Positions 31,682-40,858 are shown, numbered from the stretch's first letter. The stretch: 64,000 nt of DNA from Kiritimatiellia bacterium (GCA_017450695.1 JAFSTA010000149.1:1-64000), one strand, 5' to 3'. The notes: generated by a model not told the origin, from the sequence alone. Program-made: numbers and translations.

Positions 31682-32755
31682 CTAGCGCAGGTACTTCAGG
31701 TAGCTTTTCGTGGTTTCGTTCACCAGTTTTTCGTTGATCATCGGGTTGATCAGGAAGCCTTTTCCGCCCTCTTCCTTCACATCCAAAACCGTGTTCAACG
31801 CCAACGTGCCTTTGAAGCCGATTTCCAAATTCGTCACGCGCGCACCGAACTTCTTGAGGCACCTGATCCCCGTTCGTTTCCTTCCCTTCCCAAGTTCCGG
31901 GCTACCGTACCACCAGACGATACAGCCGTCCAAGATACTGGAGCCACCGCCGAGAACGAAGCCTGTGCTGAAGTGGTCGCTGTAACAGAAGGTATAGCGG
32001 TTGCTCGCCAAATCCAGGAATCCGATGCTATCGTCATACGCCTGGCGGAGAGGCGCGTAGGATGCTGCGAACAACGGATGAAGATTGCGCATCAAGTTGC
32101 CGCCACCGGTGAGCTTCACGCCGATCAACACGCCGGTGATCCGCATATTGGAAAGCGTGTTGTCACACGATTCGATAAACACACCGATCGAGTTGGTCGC
32201 GCCATTCCCGACAATGTTCACGTCCAAGATGTCGCAATCGGACGAATTTCCGTTCGCCCCGTGCTTGATGTGCAACCCCACAACGACATTTTTCATCGAG
32301 ACATTCTGGATCTTCGTCTCGCGTCCGGAATCGATCGAGACGCCCTTCGCCACGCCGCTTCCGTCAATCACTCCACCCGTCAGCGAATAACAGCTGCCGA
32401 CCGCGCGGATGTTGTTCGCCGGATAGATGCCGCCCAGCCGAACCATCGCCTCCTCGTTCGTCCAGGCGGTATCCGCCTTGAGGACGGCGTAGTTCGAGAG
32501 TTGCAGATCCACGCTCCGCGTCGGTTCCGCAGGCGTGGCGATCGGGCGCGAAAGCAGATACGTGCCGTCCGGAAAATAGAGCGTCCGGTTCGGGTGCGAC
32601 TCGATCAGTTTCTGCAGGGCTTCGGAAACGTCCGTCCTCCCGTCCGCCGCCACATAGTCCGTAACCACCACCATCCCGCAACGGGCGGCATCAACCGTCG
32701 CACACTGGGCGCCGCAAACAGCGGCCATCATAACAATCGGAATCATCGATTTCAT
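31682..32755 (-). CDS. Secreted right-handed beta-helix (pectate-lyase-like) protein
   Basis: About 357 residues from ATG 32755 (GGAAG 1-6 bp upstream; a further ATG at 32785 lacks one). The N-terminus 'MKSMIPIVMMAAVCGAQCA' is a signal peptide. The start of the mature part, 'VVVTDYVAADGRTDVSEALQ' followed by 'LYFPDGTYLLSRPI', is the usual first turn of pectate-lyase superfamily (PF12708) proteins, and regular 'I.NVSMKNVVVGL', 'CDILDVNIVGNGATNSIGV' turns follow. Such proteins degrade pectin or other acidic polysaccharides, or act as phage-tail-like depolymerases; catalytic residues cannot be placed. Monocistronic. Confidence 0.8.
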   Translation of the reverse strand: MKSMIPIVMMAAVCGAQCATVDAARCGMVVVTDYVAADGRTDVSEALQKLIESHPNRTLYFPDGTYLLSRPIATPAEPTRSVDLQLSNYAVLKADTAWTNEEAMVRLGGIYPANNIRAVGSCYSLTGGVIDGSGVAKGVSIDSGRETKIQNVSMKNVVVGLHIKHGANGNSSDCDILDVNIVGNGATNSIGVFIESCDNTLSNMRITGVLIGVKLTGGGNLMRNLHPLFAASYAPLRQAYDDSIGFLDLASNRYTFCYSDHFSTGFVLGGGSSILDGCIVWWYGSPELGKGRKRTGIRCLKKFGARVTNLEIGFKGTLALNTVLDVKEEGGKGFLINPMINEKLVNETTKSYLKYLR

Positions 32756-32807
32756 CTTCCGTCCTTCCGTTCTGCAAGTTTGCAATCAAGCGGAATAAGC
32801 GTATTGA

Positions 32808-32912
32808 GCCGGTTCAGCGTGTTACGAATTGCGGTCGTGACGAGGCGCGTCCCCCTCCGCAGCTCCGCGCCTCCGCGTGAACAAAACCTACCCTCATTTC
32901 CGTTCCCGTGCG
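32808..32912 (+). repeat. Direct repeat family 2, copy a (flanks membrane-protein pair)
   Basis: gccggttcagcgtgttacga + attgcggtcgtgacgaggcg through ctccgcgcctccgcgtgaac to ttcccgtg. About 85-90% identical to 33797-33900, same orientation; weaker copies at 59283-59385 and 39148-39170. Confidence 0.8.
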
Positions 32913-32929
32913 AAGCACGAGCAACAGGT

Positions 32930-33298
32930 TCAGTGAAAACAATAACAAAACCAATCATACAACAAACCACTCATCGGCAACACGATGATCAGGATAGCGA
33001 AAAACAGCAACAGGATATTCAGGAGGCGATACACAGTCATAAGAACAATCACACCTACCGAAAAGATCTTTTCCCGTGCCCTCCTATTCGCGCCTAGGAC
33101 TCCCGAAAAGACCCTTCCCCCAAAATACACGGCGGCGGAAAACAACGCGATGGCGGATGGCGCACCCAAGAAAAGCAGGACGTCCACCCAATCGATGTGC
33201 CGCCGAAGGATTGACAGGCGCAGGAAGATTGCCGCATTGGCGACCAGATACCAAAAAAGCCAGTTCTTGCAGACTCTCAATGAAAAGCATCCCTGCAT
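32930..33298 (-). CDS. Hypothetical membrane protein (downstream of pair)
   Basis: About 122 residues from ATG 33298, which has GAGGG 5-6 bp upstream; ATG 33319 or 33352 would overlap the previous gene more. Three or four hydrophobic segments are visible ('WLFWYLVANAAIFLRLSIL', 'VLLFLGAPSAIALFSAAVYF', 'ILLLFFAILIIVLPMSGLL'), so it is an inner-membrane protein. No family recognised. It starts 9 bp after the partner's stop and both lie between direct repeats. May be a decayed or recently acquired pair. Confidence 0.55.
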   Translation of the reverse strand: MQGCFSLRVCKNWLFWYLVANAAIFLRLSILRRHIDWVDVLLFLGAPSAIALFSAAVYFGGRVFSGVLGANRRAREKIFSVGVIVLMTVYRLLNILLLFFAILIIVLPMSGLLYDWFCYCFH

Positions 33299-33306
33299 AC
33301 CATCCC

Positions 33307-33762
33307 TCACCAGACGCATTTGTGCCAATTCGCCCCGAAAGCCGGATTCCACTTCCGTGAATCCAAGGTAGTCTTTTCCGGATGGGGAGTGTACCTGTAC
33401 TCAAACCACCTTCGCATACCAGAATTGTACCACCCCCACGTTACACACCCGTGTTCCACATTGCAAGAGCGAATCCGAAAAGACTTCATCAGTTGAAACA
33501 CCCGTCTGTCTATATCACCGTCGAGTTTCTCTAGAACCTTGTATCCGCCATCCAAGAAAAAGCGACCGCCCCGTCCCGATGCGAGCAATTCCTCCGATAC
33601 CTTCTCCAATTCGGTAACGCGCTCCCTGTTGAAATAATAATCCTCGTTATAGAAAGAGTCGAATACGGAAAGGTAGAACAACTGGTAAACCAACAGGAAG
33701 AATACAAATCCGGAGACCCAAGAAAACCGCAAATCCATCCACCAGTTCATTTTGAAAGTCAT
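33307..33762 (-). CDS. Hypothetical single-pass membrane protein
   Basis: 151 residues, with one N-terminal hydrophobic segment ('FSWVSGFVFFLLVYQLFYLS', residues ~13-32), an acidic/charged middle ('ERVTELEKVSEELLASGRGG') and a tryptophan- and tyrosine-rich end. It is probably anchored with an outer domain. No family recognised. It precedes the second membrane-protein gene with nearly contiguous frames. Start ATG 33762 is uncertain because no clear Shine-Dalgarno exists (AGGAT is directly adjacent). Confidence 0.5.
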   Translation of the reverse strand: MTFKMNWWMDLRFSWVSGFVFFLLVYQLFYLSVFDSFYNEDYYFNRERVTELEKVSEELLASGRGGRFFLDGGYKVLEKLDGDIDRRVFQLMKSFRIRSCNVEHGCVTWGWYNSGMRRWFEYRYTPHPEKTTLDSRKWNPAFGANWHKCVW

Positions 33763-33796
33763 ATCCTACTGCCCACCTCCTCTTGCCTATCAGTTG

Positions 33797-33900
33797 GCCG
33801 GTTCAGCGTGTTACGAATTGCGGTCGCGACGAGACGCGCCCCCCCGCAGCTCCGCGCCTCCGTGTGAACAAAACTTACGTTCATTTACATTCCCGCGTGA
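33797..33900 (+). repeat. Direct repeat family 2, copy b
   Basis: Partner of 32808-32912 in the same orientation: gccggttcagcgtgttacga, ctccgcgcctccgtgtgaac, ttcccgcgtga. Together they bracket the membrane-protein pair at 32930-33762. Confidence 0.8.
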
Positions 33901-33992
33901 GCGCGGGCGGTGGACTTGCCTACTGCCTTCCCCGCCCCAAACTCGCCTGGCTGGTTTCACAGGCTAGCCAGCGGCGGCAACCGCCACGCCAT

Positions 33993-34769
33993 TCAACGGC
34001 CAAGAAGTTTGATCTCGATCTTGCGGAAATCCGTCGGGGCGCTTTCCGACTGGATAGAGACCGTACCGCCGTGGAGGAAGAGGTTGCCTCCGTTCGCCTG
34101 AATCAACGGCTTTGCCGTGCCATCCGTCGGGTCGTACTGCGGCTTGTCGTACTCCATCACGGTTTCCCCGTTCACGCGGTGGATCACGTGTCCGTCGCGC
34201 ACTTCAACCTCTGCTGTCACCCACTGGTCGCCCTCGTAGGTCTTGGAGGAGGAGGAACGGCAATGCGGCGTGAAGAGCTTGCCCTTGATTTCCACGTTGG
34301 TTCCCGGTGTGCAGAGGTTTCCGGTGGAACGCGGCGCACCGAAGCCCCCCAGCAACTGCACCTCGATCGAAACGGGGAAGCTCTGGTCAATCGCCATGCT
34401 CTGCGGAGTCTGTCCCTCCACCATCAGGCCGTTGTTCCGGCGAGCCCATCCGGGACCGTCCGGCAACTGCTCGCCGACAAACCGGTACTCGGCGCGCAAC
34501 ACATAGTTGGTGAAGGATCGGTTGTAGAACAGATGCCCGTAGCGTTCCTTGAACTTGCCCTGGTAGGCGGGATCGTCATAACGGACCTTCAGCAGCCCGT
34601 CCTCCACGCGGAAGGTATTCGCGAAATTCTGTCCGCATGCATACCCGCGAATCTTCGGCGTCCAACCGGTCAGGTCCTTCCCGTTAAAGAGCTGGATCCA
34701 GCCCTCTTCCGCCCGAACGGAAACCGCCGCAGCCATCACAAACAAGATACACCCAATCAAGCGTTTCAT
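33993..34769 (-). CDS. Secreted DUF1080 (3-keto-disaccharide hydrolase-type) protein
   Basis: 258 residues: signal peptide ('LIGCILFVMAAAVSVRA') and a single DUF1080/PF06439 jelly-roll domain. Landmarks are 'GWIQLFNGKDLTGWTPKI', 'FRVEDGLLKV', 'LFYNRSFTNYVLRAEYRF', 'NNGLMVEGQ', 'SIEVQLLGG' and the closing 'FRKIEIKLL'. Characterised family members hydrolyse 3-keto-glycosides or bind glycans; in PVC bacteria many act as secreted concanavalin-like binding/hydrolytic domains. The gene follows the alpha-galactosidase gene by 20 bp with AAAGGGAAACGGGT before its ATG, so both are probably one transcript and cooperate on galactosides. Confidence 0.88.
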   Translation of the reverse strand: MKRLIGCILFVMAAAVSVRAEEGWIQLFNGKDLTGWTPKIRGYACGQNFANTFRVEDGLLKVRYDDPAYQGKFKERYGHLFYNRSFTNYVLRAEYRFVGEQLPDGPGWARRNNGLMVEGQTPQSMAIDQSFPVSIEVQLLGGFGAPRSTGNLCTPGTNVEIKGKLFTPHCRSSSSKTYEGDQWVTAEVEVRDGHVIHRVNGETVMEYDKPQYDPTDGTAKPLIQANGGNLFLHGGTVSIQSESAPTDFRKIEIKLLGR

Positions 34770-34789
34770 ACCCGTTTCCCTTTCTTCGA

Positions 34790-37039
34790 TTACTTGACTT
34801 CCATCAACTCTATGGTTGCCGAATCATACTCCGTGCCGAGGCGAATCGGCAACCCGACATTCTTGAGCGCATCCCCGGAAAGCACCTTGCCGTCCACGGG
34901 AATATGCGGTTGCTTGCCTTTCTCCCGCGTCAGCTCGGTAACCTTGTACCGCTTCGCGGAATCCACCCCCTGCAACAACAACGGAGGCGGATAGTCGCTG
35001 TGGATGGGACGGTTCAACCCGTACACGAAGACGACCGCATGATCCTTCTCCGGCGTGGCGTACATGAGCGCGGCGTAGGAATTCTGCCACGGGGAAACCA
35101 GACGGTAGAGGTCGCCCTGCTGGACAACCGGGCGAATCCGCTTGTATTCCGCCACCGCGTTCTTCGCAAACGTGACCTCATCGGCGGCCATCTTGCTTGG
35201 ATGCAGCTCGAAGCCCATCCGTCCCGACATCGCCACGTCAAACCGGTATTTCAACGGCGTCGCGCGTCCCGTCTGGTGATTGGGGACAACCGTGACGTGG
35301 GACCCCATCATACAGGCGGGATAGAACTGTCCCGCGCCCCACTGGATGAAGACGCGCTGCCGCGCATCGGTATTGTCCGACGTCCAGAACTCGTCGGCAA
35401 AGTGCAGGAAACCGTAATCCATGTGACCGCCGCCGGAGGAACAGGCATTGATCATCACACCCGGATACTTCGCCCGCACCCGCCCCAACAGCTCATACAA
35501 GCCCGACGTGTAGTCGAACCAGAGATTCGCCTGACGGTCTTTCGGCAAATAGGCGGAACCGACATTCATGACGCTCGCGTTCGCGTCCCACTTGATGTAG
35601 TCGATCCGCTTGCCGCTCTGCAGAATCGCGTCCAGTTGACCGAAGATGTTGTCGCGCACCGTCGGGTTCGTCATGTCCAACACGACCTGCGACCCGCCGC
35701 GTCCCTGCCGCAACGGACGCGTCTTCTCGCGCAGCACCCAGTCGGGATGCGCCTTGACCAGCTCGCTCGCCGTGTTGGCCATTTCCGGCTCCACCCAAAT
35801 GCCGAACCCCAACCCGCGGTCCTTCGTCTGGTTGACCAGCCACTCCAGACCGTGCGGCAGCTTCTTCTCGTTCAACACCCAATCTCCCAGACCGCGCCGG
35901 TCGTCATCGCGCGCAAACTCCCCGCGACCGAACCAGCCGTCGTCGATGACGAACATCTCGCCCCCCATCTCTTTCACGCCGTCCATCATGTCCGTCAGCG
36001 TTTTCTCGGTGAACGTGAAATAGGCGCCTTCCCAGCTGTTGAGCAACACGGGACGCGGCGAATTGCCGTTGTGGATATGGATGTCACGCGCCCAGCGGTG
36101 GAAGTTCCGCGACACCTGCCCTTTCCCCTGGTCGCTGAAAGTCAGCATCAGTTTCGGCAGGACGATCGTCTTGCCCGGATCCAGCACATACGCGCCCGAT
36201 CCCGTGTCCGCCCCCGCGTGGATCGAAAACGCATCGACCTGATCATGCCGCAGACCGATCGTCCAGGCGCCCGTCCATGCCAACGCGCCGCCGATCACGC
36301 GCCCGGCAGTCTCCGTCGCGGGGGAATCGAGCGAAAGCATGAACGAGGCGTTGTTTCCGAATGCCGAACGGATTCCCGAACGCGAGGTCAGGCTGACCGT
36401 CTGGCCCAACGCCACCGGGGATTCGACCAGTTGCCCCTCGCTCGCCCATTCGCCGGTGAGCGTCATCACGTAAAACCGCTTGGAAATCAAGGGGAACACG
36501 AGTGCCGCCGAGTCCATCCGAACGAGTTGAACGGGGGCTGGCTCCGCATGGGTGATTTCGATCCACGTCTCCACCACATCGCTCTCGTAGGCGGCGCGGA
36601 AGTGTTGCAGCACCGTCAAGGGATACACCGTATCCTTCATCCGAATCACCAGATGCGTCACCCCGTCGCGATCGGGAACCGTCTCCGCTCCCGCATCCGC
36701 CAGCTCGGTGGACAGCACGCCGTCCGCATGGATGACGGCAAGCCCGCCGAATTTGTTTCCCGTCTTTTCGAAATAGGTGTCCGCGCCGTTCACGGAGTAG
36801 GTCGCCGGCTTGCGGTATCCCAACCACGAATCACCCGAAAAACCCTTGGAAGCCAACAGCCTCGCGTCCTCGACACGCGAAATCTTGGCTCCGTAGTGCA
36901 ACAGGAGCCACGTCCCCCCCTCCTTCACAAACGCAAGGCTCGTATTCTTGGTCTGCAACAGATATTCGGAACCGACCGGTCCACACCAGGCGGCAGCCGC
37001 AACGCACACGCCCGCCAAAATCATCCCGCACCGTTTCAT
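34790..37039 (-). CDS. Secreted GH36 alpha-galactosidase
   Basis: 749 residues: signal peptide ('MILAGVCVAAAAWC'), N-terminal super-sandwich domain (~20-310) and catalytic (beta/alpha)8 barrel (~320-650) of GH36. The nucleophile is D485 in 'DYIKWDAN' (family norm KWDMN) and the acid/base D555 in 'WTSDNTDARQR'; 'EMFVIDDGWFG' and 'GFGIWVEPEM' are further GH36 signatures. It removes alpha-1,6-galactose from raffinose-type sugars and galactomannan. The DUF1080 gene follows in the same operon. The predicted signal peptide makes it extracytoplasmic, while many GH36 enzymes are cytoplasmic. Confidence 0.95.
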   Translation of the reverse strand: MKRCGMILAGVCVAAAAWCGPVGSEYLLQTKNTSLAFVKEGGTWLLLHYGAKISRVEDARLLASKGFSGDSWLGYRKPATYSVNGADTYFEKTGNKFGGLAVIHADGVLSTELADAGAETVPDRDGVTHLVIRMKDTVYPLTVLQHFRAAYESDVVETWIEITHAEPAPVQLVRMDSAALVFPLISKRFYVMTLTGEWASEGQLVESPVALGQTVSLTSRSGIRSAFGNNASFMLSLDSPATETAGRVIGGALAWTGAWTIGLRHDQVDAFSIHAGADTGSGAYVLDPGKTIVLPKLMLTFSDQGKGQVSRNFHRWARDIHIHNGNSPRPVLLNSWEGAYFTFTEKTLTDMMDGVKEMGGEMFVIDDGWFGRGEFARDDDRRGLGDWVLNEKKLPHGLEWLVNQTKDRGLGFGIWVEPEMANTASELVKAHPDWVLREKTRPLRQGRGGSQVVLDMTNPTVRDNIFGQLDAILQSGKRIDYIKWDANASVMNVGSAYLPKDRQANLWFDYTSGLYELLGRVRAKYPGVMINACSSGGGHMDYGFLHFADEFWTSDNTDARQRVFIQWGAGQFYPACMMGSHVTVVPNHQTGRATPLKYRFDVAMSGRMGFELHPSKMAADEVTFAKNAVAEYKRIRPVVQQGDLYRLVSPWQNSYAALMYATPEKDHAVVFVYGLNRPIHSDYPPPLLLQGVDSAKRYKVTELTREKGKQPHIPVDGKVLSGDALKNVGLPIRLGTEYDSATIELMEVK

Positions 37040-37057
37040 TCTTTCCCTCCGTGCATG

Positions 37058-37093
37058 AAAAAAGCGTGTACCCGGCGGCAGCCGGATACACGC
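37058..37093 (-). terminator. Rho-independent terminator of htpG
   Basis: Minus-strand stem GCGTGTATCCGGC (37081-37093) with GCCGGGTACACGC (37064-37076), one mismatch, followed by a run of six T (37058-37063). It sits between htpG and the GH36 gene and separates their transcripts. Confidence 0.85.
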
Positions 37094-37101
37094 GACTCAG
37101 A

Positions 37102-38982
37102 TTACCCGTTGACCATCAGATCGGTCACGAGCTTCGTGAACCGTTTGGCGTCCTTCAGCTGCGACCCCTCGCTCAACAGCGCCTCGCCGTAAAGCAGGTC
37201 GGTGAAGTCCGTCAGTTTCGCGTCGGCCTTGTCCGCGTCGAACATCGCCTTCATCCGCTGCACCAGCGCGTGATCCGGATTGAGCTCCAGGATCCGCATC
37301 TGCTTCGGCACCTCCTGATGCATCGCGCGCATCATCCGCTCCATGCTCGCGCTCATCGCGTTCTCGTCGGCAACCAGCACGCACGCGCTGTCCGTCAGGC
37401 GCGGCGAAAGCCGGACTTCCTTGATGTCCTCCTTCAAATGCTCCTGGATGAAATCGAGAAGCGGCTTGTAGTCCACCGTCGCCGTATCGAGTTTTTTCTT
37501 TTCCTCGGCCTTCTCCTTCTCGGTTCCGAGTTCCAGGTTGCCCTTGTCAATCGGAATCAGCTTCTTCCCGTCGAACTCGCGCAGGTTATCGACAATCCAC
37601 TGGTCAATCGCATCCACGAACAGCAGGGCATCGTACCCGCGCTTGCGGACGGCCTCCAGGTGCGGGGACTGCTTGGCGGTGTCTAGATCCTCGGAGATCA
37701 GGTAGTAGATGTCCGTCTGGTCTTTCGGCATCTCCGCGATGTACTCGGCGAGCGAGATCGTCTTCGCCCCGTCACTCTTGGCGGAGGGGAACAGCAGAAG
37801 CGCCTTGATCTGATCCGCGTTCTCCCAATCGGAATACAGTCCCTCCTTCAGGACGCGACCGAAAGCGGCGTAGAATGTCTCGTAGGCGGCACGGTCGTTC
37901 TTCATCAGGTCGGTCAGTTCGCTCAGGATCTTGTTCGTAATGTTGCTCTTGATCTTGCGGATCACGGCATCATCCTGCAACATCTCGCGGGAGACGTTGA
38001 GCGGCAGGTCGCTGGAATCGACAATGCCCTTGACGAAGCGCAGGTATTCCGGAAGGAGCAGATCGAAATCAGCCCCGATGAACACGTTGCGCACATACAG
38101 GTTCAACCCGTACTTCTTGTTCGGCATCATCAGGTCGTAGGATGGATCCTTCGGCAGGAAGATCAAAGCCTTGAACTCCACCGCGCCCTCCACGCTCATG
38201 TGGATTACCTTGAACGGCGCGTTGTGGTCGTGCGTCAGGTGCGTGTAGAACTCGTTGTACTCCTCCGGCTTGATCTCGCTCTTCGCGCGCTTCCACAACG
38301 CCTTCATCGTGTTCAACGGCTCCGCCGTCTCTTCCGGCGCGTCGCCCTTGTCGCCGAAACGGATCGGGTATGCGATGAAATCCGAATACCTCTTTACCAG
38401 CTCGCGAATCCGCCACTCCTCCAGATACTCCTCAAATCCCTTGCGGAGCGTCAGCACAATGGTCGTGCCGGGCTTGTCGCGCGCGGCAGGTTCGATGGTG
38501 TAGCTGCCGTTCCCGTCCGACGTCCACTTCAACGCCTGCTGCCCCTTCCCACGCTTCAGGGTGATTACGCTCACGGAGTCGGCAACCATGAACGCGGAAT
38601 AGAAACCCACGCCGAACTGGCCGATGAGCTGCGGCTGGTCCGCGCCCTTCTTCTCCTGCAGCGCCTTGATGAACGCCTTGGTGCCGGAACTCGCGATCAC
38701 ACCGAGATTCTGTTCCAGCTCCTTCTCATCCATGCCGATCCCGTTGTCCGAGATCATCAGCGTCTTGTCGTCCTTATCGACCACGATGTCGATCTTCCAC
38801 GCGGGACTGTCCTCGACCAGCGACTTGTCCGTCAATCCCAGGTACTGCGCCCGGTCGATCGCGTCCGACGAGTTCGAAATCAACTCACGGAGAAAAATTT
38901 CCTTCTTGGAATACAGCGAGTTGATCACCAGATTCAACACCTGCTGAATCTCCGCCTGAAACTGACATGTCTTCTTTTCCAT
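37102..38982 (-). CDS. htpG: Chaperone HtpG (Hsp90)
   Basis: 626 residues, normal length. The GHKL ATPase N-domain has 'FLRELISNSSDAIDR' (~29-43), 'DNGIGMDEKELEQNLG' (~77-92), 'GQFGVGFYSAFMVAD' and 'GTTIVLTLR'. The middle domain carries the client/ATP-sensing arginine loop near 'LPLNVSREMLQ'; the C-terminal dimerisation domain is present. It assists late folding of clients in the cytoplasm. AAGGAG lies 8 bp before the ATG. Ends at a good terminator. No dnaK/groEL neighbours. Confidence 0.97.
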   Translation of the reverse strand: MEKKTCQFQAEIQQVLNLVINSLYSKKEIFLRELISNSSDAIDRAQYLGLTDKSLVEDSPAWKIDIVVDKDDKTLMISDNGIGMDEKELEQNLGVIASSGTKAFIKALQEKKGADQPQLIGQFGVGFYSAFMVADSVSVITLKRGKGQQALKWTSDGNGSYTIEPAARDKPGTTIVLTLRKGFEEYLEEWRIRELVKRYSDFIAYPIRFGDKGDAPEETAEPLNTMKALWKRAKSEIKPEEYNEFYTHLTHDHNAPFKVIHMSVEGAVEFKALIFLPKDPSYDLMMPNKKYGLNLYVRNVFIGADFDLLLPEYLRFVKGIVDSSDLPLNVSREMLQDDAVIRKIKSNITNKILSELTDLMKNDRAAYETFYAAFGRVLKEGLYSDWENADQIKALLLFPSAKSDGAKTISLAEYIAEMPKDQTDIYYLISEDLDTAKQSPHLEAVRKRGYDALLFVDAIDQWIVDNLREFDGKKLIPIDKGNLELGTEKEKAEEKKKLDTATVDYKPLLDFIQEHLKEDIKEVRLSPRLTDSACVLVADENAMSASMERMMRAMHQEVPKQMRILELNPDHALVQRMKAMFDADKADAKLTDFTDLLYGEALLSEGSQLKDAKRFTKLVTDLMVNG

Positions 38983-39068
38983 TCTGTACGCTCCTTACTT
39001 GATCCGTTTGGAAAAAGAAAAGGATACCAAACTTTTCGCCAAGAGAAAAGCCCGAACGAAATATGGTG

Positions 39069-39124
39069 GGACTGGTGCGGTGGTTGGGTGGTTACTTGGG
39101 TGGTGCGGTGGTTAGGTGGTTGAG
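39069..39124 (+). repeat. Simple GGTGGTTAGGT-type repeat array
   Basis: Imperfect tandem ggtggttgggtggttactt, ggtgcggtggttaggtggt. Same type as 53553-53632 and the complement of 23884-23932. Confidence 0.75.
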
Positions 39125-39281
39125 CTGGGCATGCCGGATTTTCCGGATAAGCATTGCGGTCGCGACGGAGCGGTAAAAATTAAATCGCTTCGCTTTGAAA
39201 TGGTGAAATGCTTAAATTGACCGGGCGGCGGACGCGACGGGGCGCGTCCCTCACTCGCCGTGTCGCTTCCCCGAAACAAGC

Positions 39282-39462
39282 GCCGATTTAAAGCCGCGTC
39301 AGCGGCAATTTAACCATTTAAACCTTTTAAAGGCGCCCGCGCCGATTTAAAGCCGCGTCAGCGGCGATTTAACCATATAAACCATATAACCCTTTTAAAG
39401 GCACCCGCGCCGATTTAAAGCCTCCGAAGGAGGCGATTTAACCATTTAAACATTTAACCATC
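39282..39462 (+). repeat. Tandem repeat family 3: three hairpin units
   Basis: Units at 39282-39340, 39341-39408 and 39409-39462. Each begins gccgatttaaagcc, then an imperfect or perfect hairpin (gccgcgtcagcggc, or cctccgaaggagg), then (c/g)atttaaccat and AT-rich sequence. The middle unit carries an 8-9 bp insertion. Confidence 0.75.
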
Positions 39463-39595
39463 CTTTCGCCGTCGCTACGCAGCGGGCACGATCCATCCCC
39501 CTTGTAAAATTTTGAGCTGGTCAGACGGTTCGGAATCTTGTATGATACCTTCGTTTTGAGCATGGGAAATGATTCCCAACCAAAGGAGAAACCTT

Positions 39596-40858
39596 ATGAG
39601 TAACGTGAGCGCTGCTTACAAACTGGCTTCCGAACGGTATGCCGAGATCGGTGTCGATACCGCGAAAGCCCTGAAGAAACTTGGCAACTATCCGATTTCC
39701 CTGCAGTGTTGGCAAGGGGACGACGTGCGCGGATTCGAGAACCCTGACGGTGACCTGACGGGTGGAATCCAGACCACGGGCAACTATCCCGGTCGCGCCC
39801 GTACCCCGGAGGAACTGCGCGGCGATATCGACTTTGTCCTGAAAGGCTTGATCGCCGGCAAGCACCGCGTGAATGTCCACGCCTGCTATTCGGAATTCGA
39901 CAGCGGCAAGAAGGTCGAACGCAACGAGCTTCAGCCGGAGCATTTCAAGAACTGGATCACCTGGGCGAAAAAGAACGGGTACGGGATGGACTTCAACCCG
40001 ACGTTCTTCTCCCACCCGATGATGAAGGACGGCTTCACCGTCGCCAGCCGCGACAAGAAAGTCCGCAAGTTCTGGATCCAGCACGAAATCCAGACCCGCC
40101 GGATCGCCGCCGCGATCGGCAAGGCTCTCGGCACGGCATGCGTCAACAACTTCTGGATTCCCGACGGCCTGAAGGACGTTCCCGCGGACCGCGAGACCCC
40201 CCGGTTGATCCTCAAGGAAGCGCTGGACGAGTGCTTCGCCGAAAAGCTCGACCCGAAGTACATGCTCGACGCGGTCGAATCCAAACTCTTCGGGATCGGC
40301 GCGGAAAGCTACACCGTCGGCTCCAGCGAATTCTACCTCGGCTACGCCGTGCAGAACCAGAAGCTGATCACCTTTGACGCCGGACACTTCCATCCGACGG
40401 AAACGATCTCGGACAAGCTCTCCGCCGCAATGCCGTTCGTCCCCGGTATCCTTCTCCACGTCAGCCGCGGCGTGCGCTGGGACAGCGACCACGTGGTGAC
40501 CATCACGGACGACCTGATCGCGATCGCGCAGGAAATCGTCCGCCTCGGCCGCTCGAAGGACATCCACATCGGGCTGGACTATTTCGACGCCAGCATCAAC
40601 CGAATCGCGGCGTGGGTCGTCGGGATGCGCTCGATGCAGAAAGCCCTGCTCTTCGCGCTGCTCGAACCGCGCAAGCAGATGGTCGATGCGGAGAAGACCG
40701 CCGACTTCACCTCCCGCATGGCGTGGACCGAAGCAGCCAAGTCGCTTCCGTGGCAGGCGGTCTGGGATTACTACTGCGAGCAGAATGACATCCCGCTGGA
40801 CACGCAGTGGCTCGCCGAAGTCAAGGCCTACGAGAAGAACGTTTTGGCAAAACGCTAA
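39596..40858 (+). CDS. rhaA: L-rhamnose isomerase
   Basis: 420 residues from ATG 39596, which has AAAGGAG 7 bp upstream; an earlier in-frame ATG at 39569 has none. It interconverts L-rhamnose and L-rhamnulose, a metal-dependent TIM-barrel enzyme. Family landmarks: 'CWQGDDVRGFENP', 'GGIQTTGNYPGRA', 'KHRVNVHACYSE', 'HPMMKDGFTVAS', 'FDAGHFHPTETI' and 'HIGLDYFDASINRI' with the metal-binding His/Asp residues. No rhamnulokinase or aldolase gene is adjacent. A pectin-type diet supplies rhamnose, which fits the lyase at 31.7 kb. Followed by a strong terminator. Confidence 0.96.
   Translation: MSNVSAAYKLASERYAEIGVDTAKALKKLGNYPISLQCWQGDDVRGFENPDGDLTGGIQTTGNYPGRARTPEELRGDIDFVLKGLIAGKHRVNVHACYSEFDSGKKVERNELQPEHFKNWITWAKKNGYGMDFNPTFFSHPMMKDGFTVASRDKKVRKFWIQHEIQTRRIAAAIGKALGTACVNNFWIPDGLKDVPADRETPRLILKEALDECFAEKLDPKYMLDAVESKLFGIGAESYTVGSSEFYLGYAVQNQKLITFDAGHFHPTETISDKLSAAMPFVPGILLHVSRGVRWDSDHVVTITDDLIAIAQEIVRLGRSKDIHIGLDYFDASINRIAAWVVGMRSMQKALLFALLEPRKQMVDAEKTADFTSRMAWTEAAKSLPWQAVWDYYCEQNDIPLDTQWLAEVKAYEKNVLAKR

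Larger units (their letters stand above)
38983..39595. other. Intergenic, repeat-rich
   Basis: Contains three repeat types listed separately (simple array 39069-39124, family 2 fragment at 39148-39170, hairpin units 39178-39462) and then the rhaA leader with AAAGGAG. No gene. Confidence 0.6.

Noticed and set aside
31545-31685. Minus-strand frame reading 'PVVVVDIDPNTRIGLRRMTT'
   Set aside because: Protein-like but without a start and running into the beta-helix gene; kept only as a possible fragment.
39003-39470. Possible CRISPR array because of repeated units
   Set aside because: The repeated units carry different hairpins, irregular spacing and no unique spacers, and no cas genes are near; they belong to intergenic repeat family 3.
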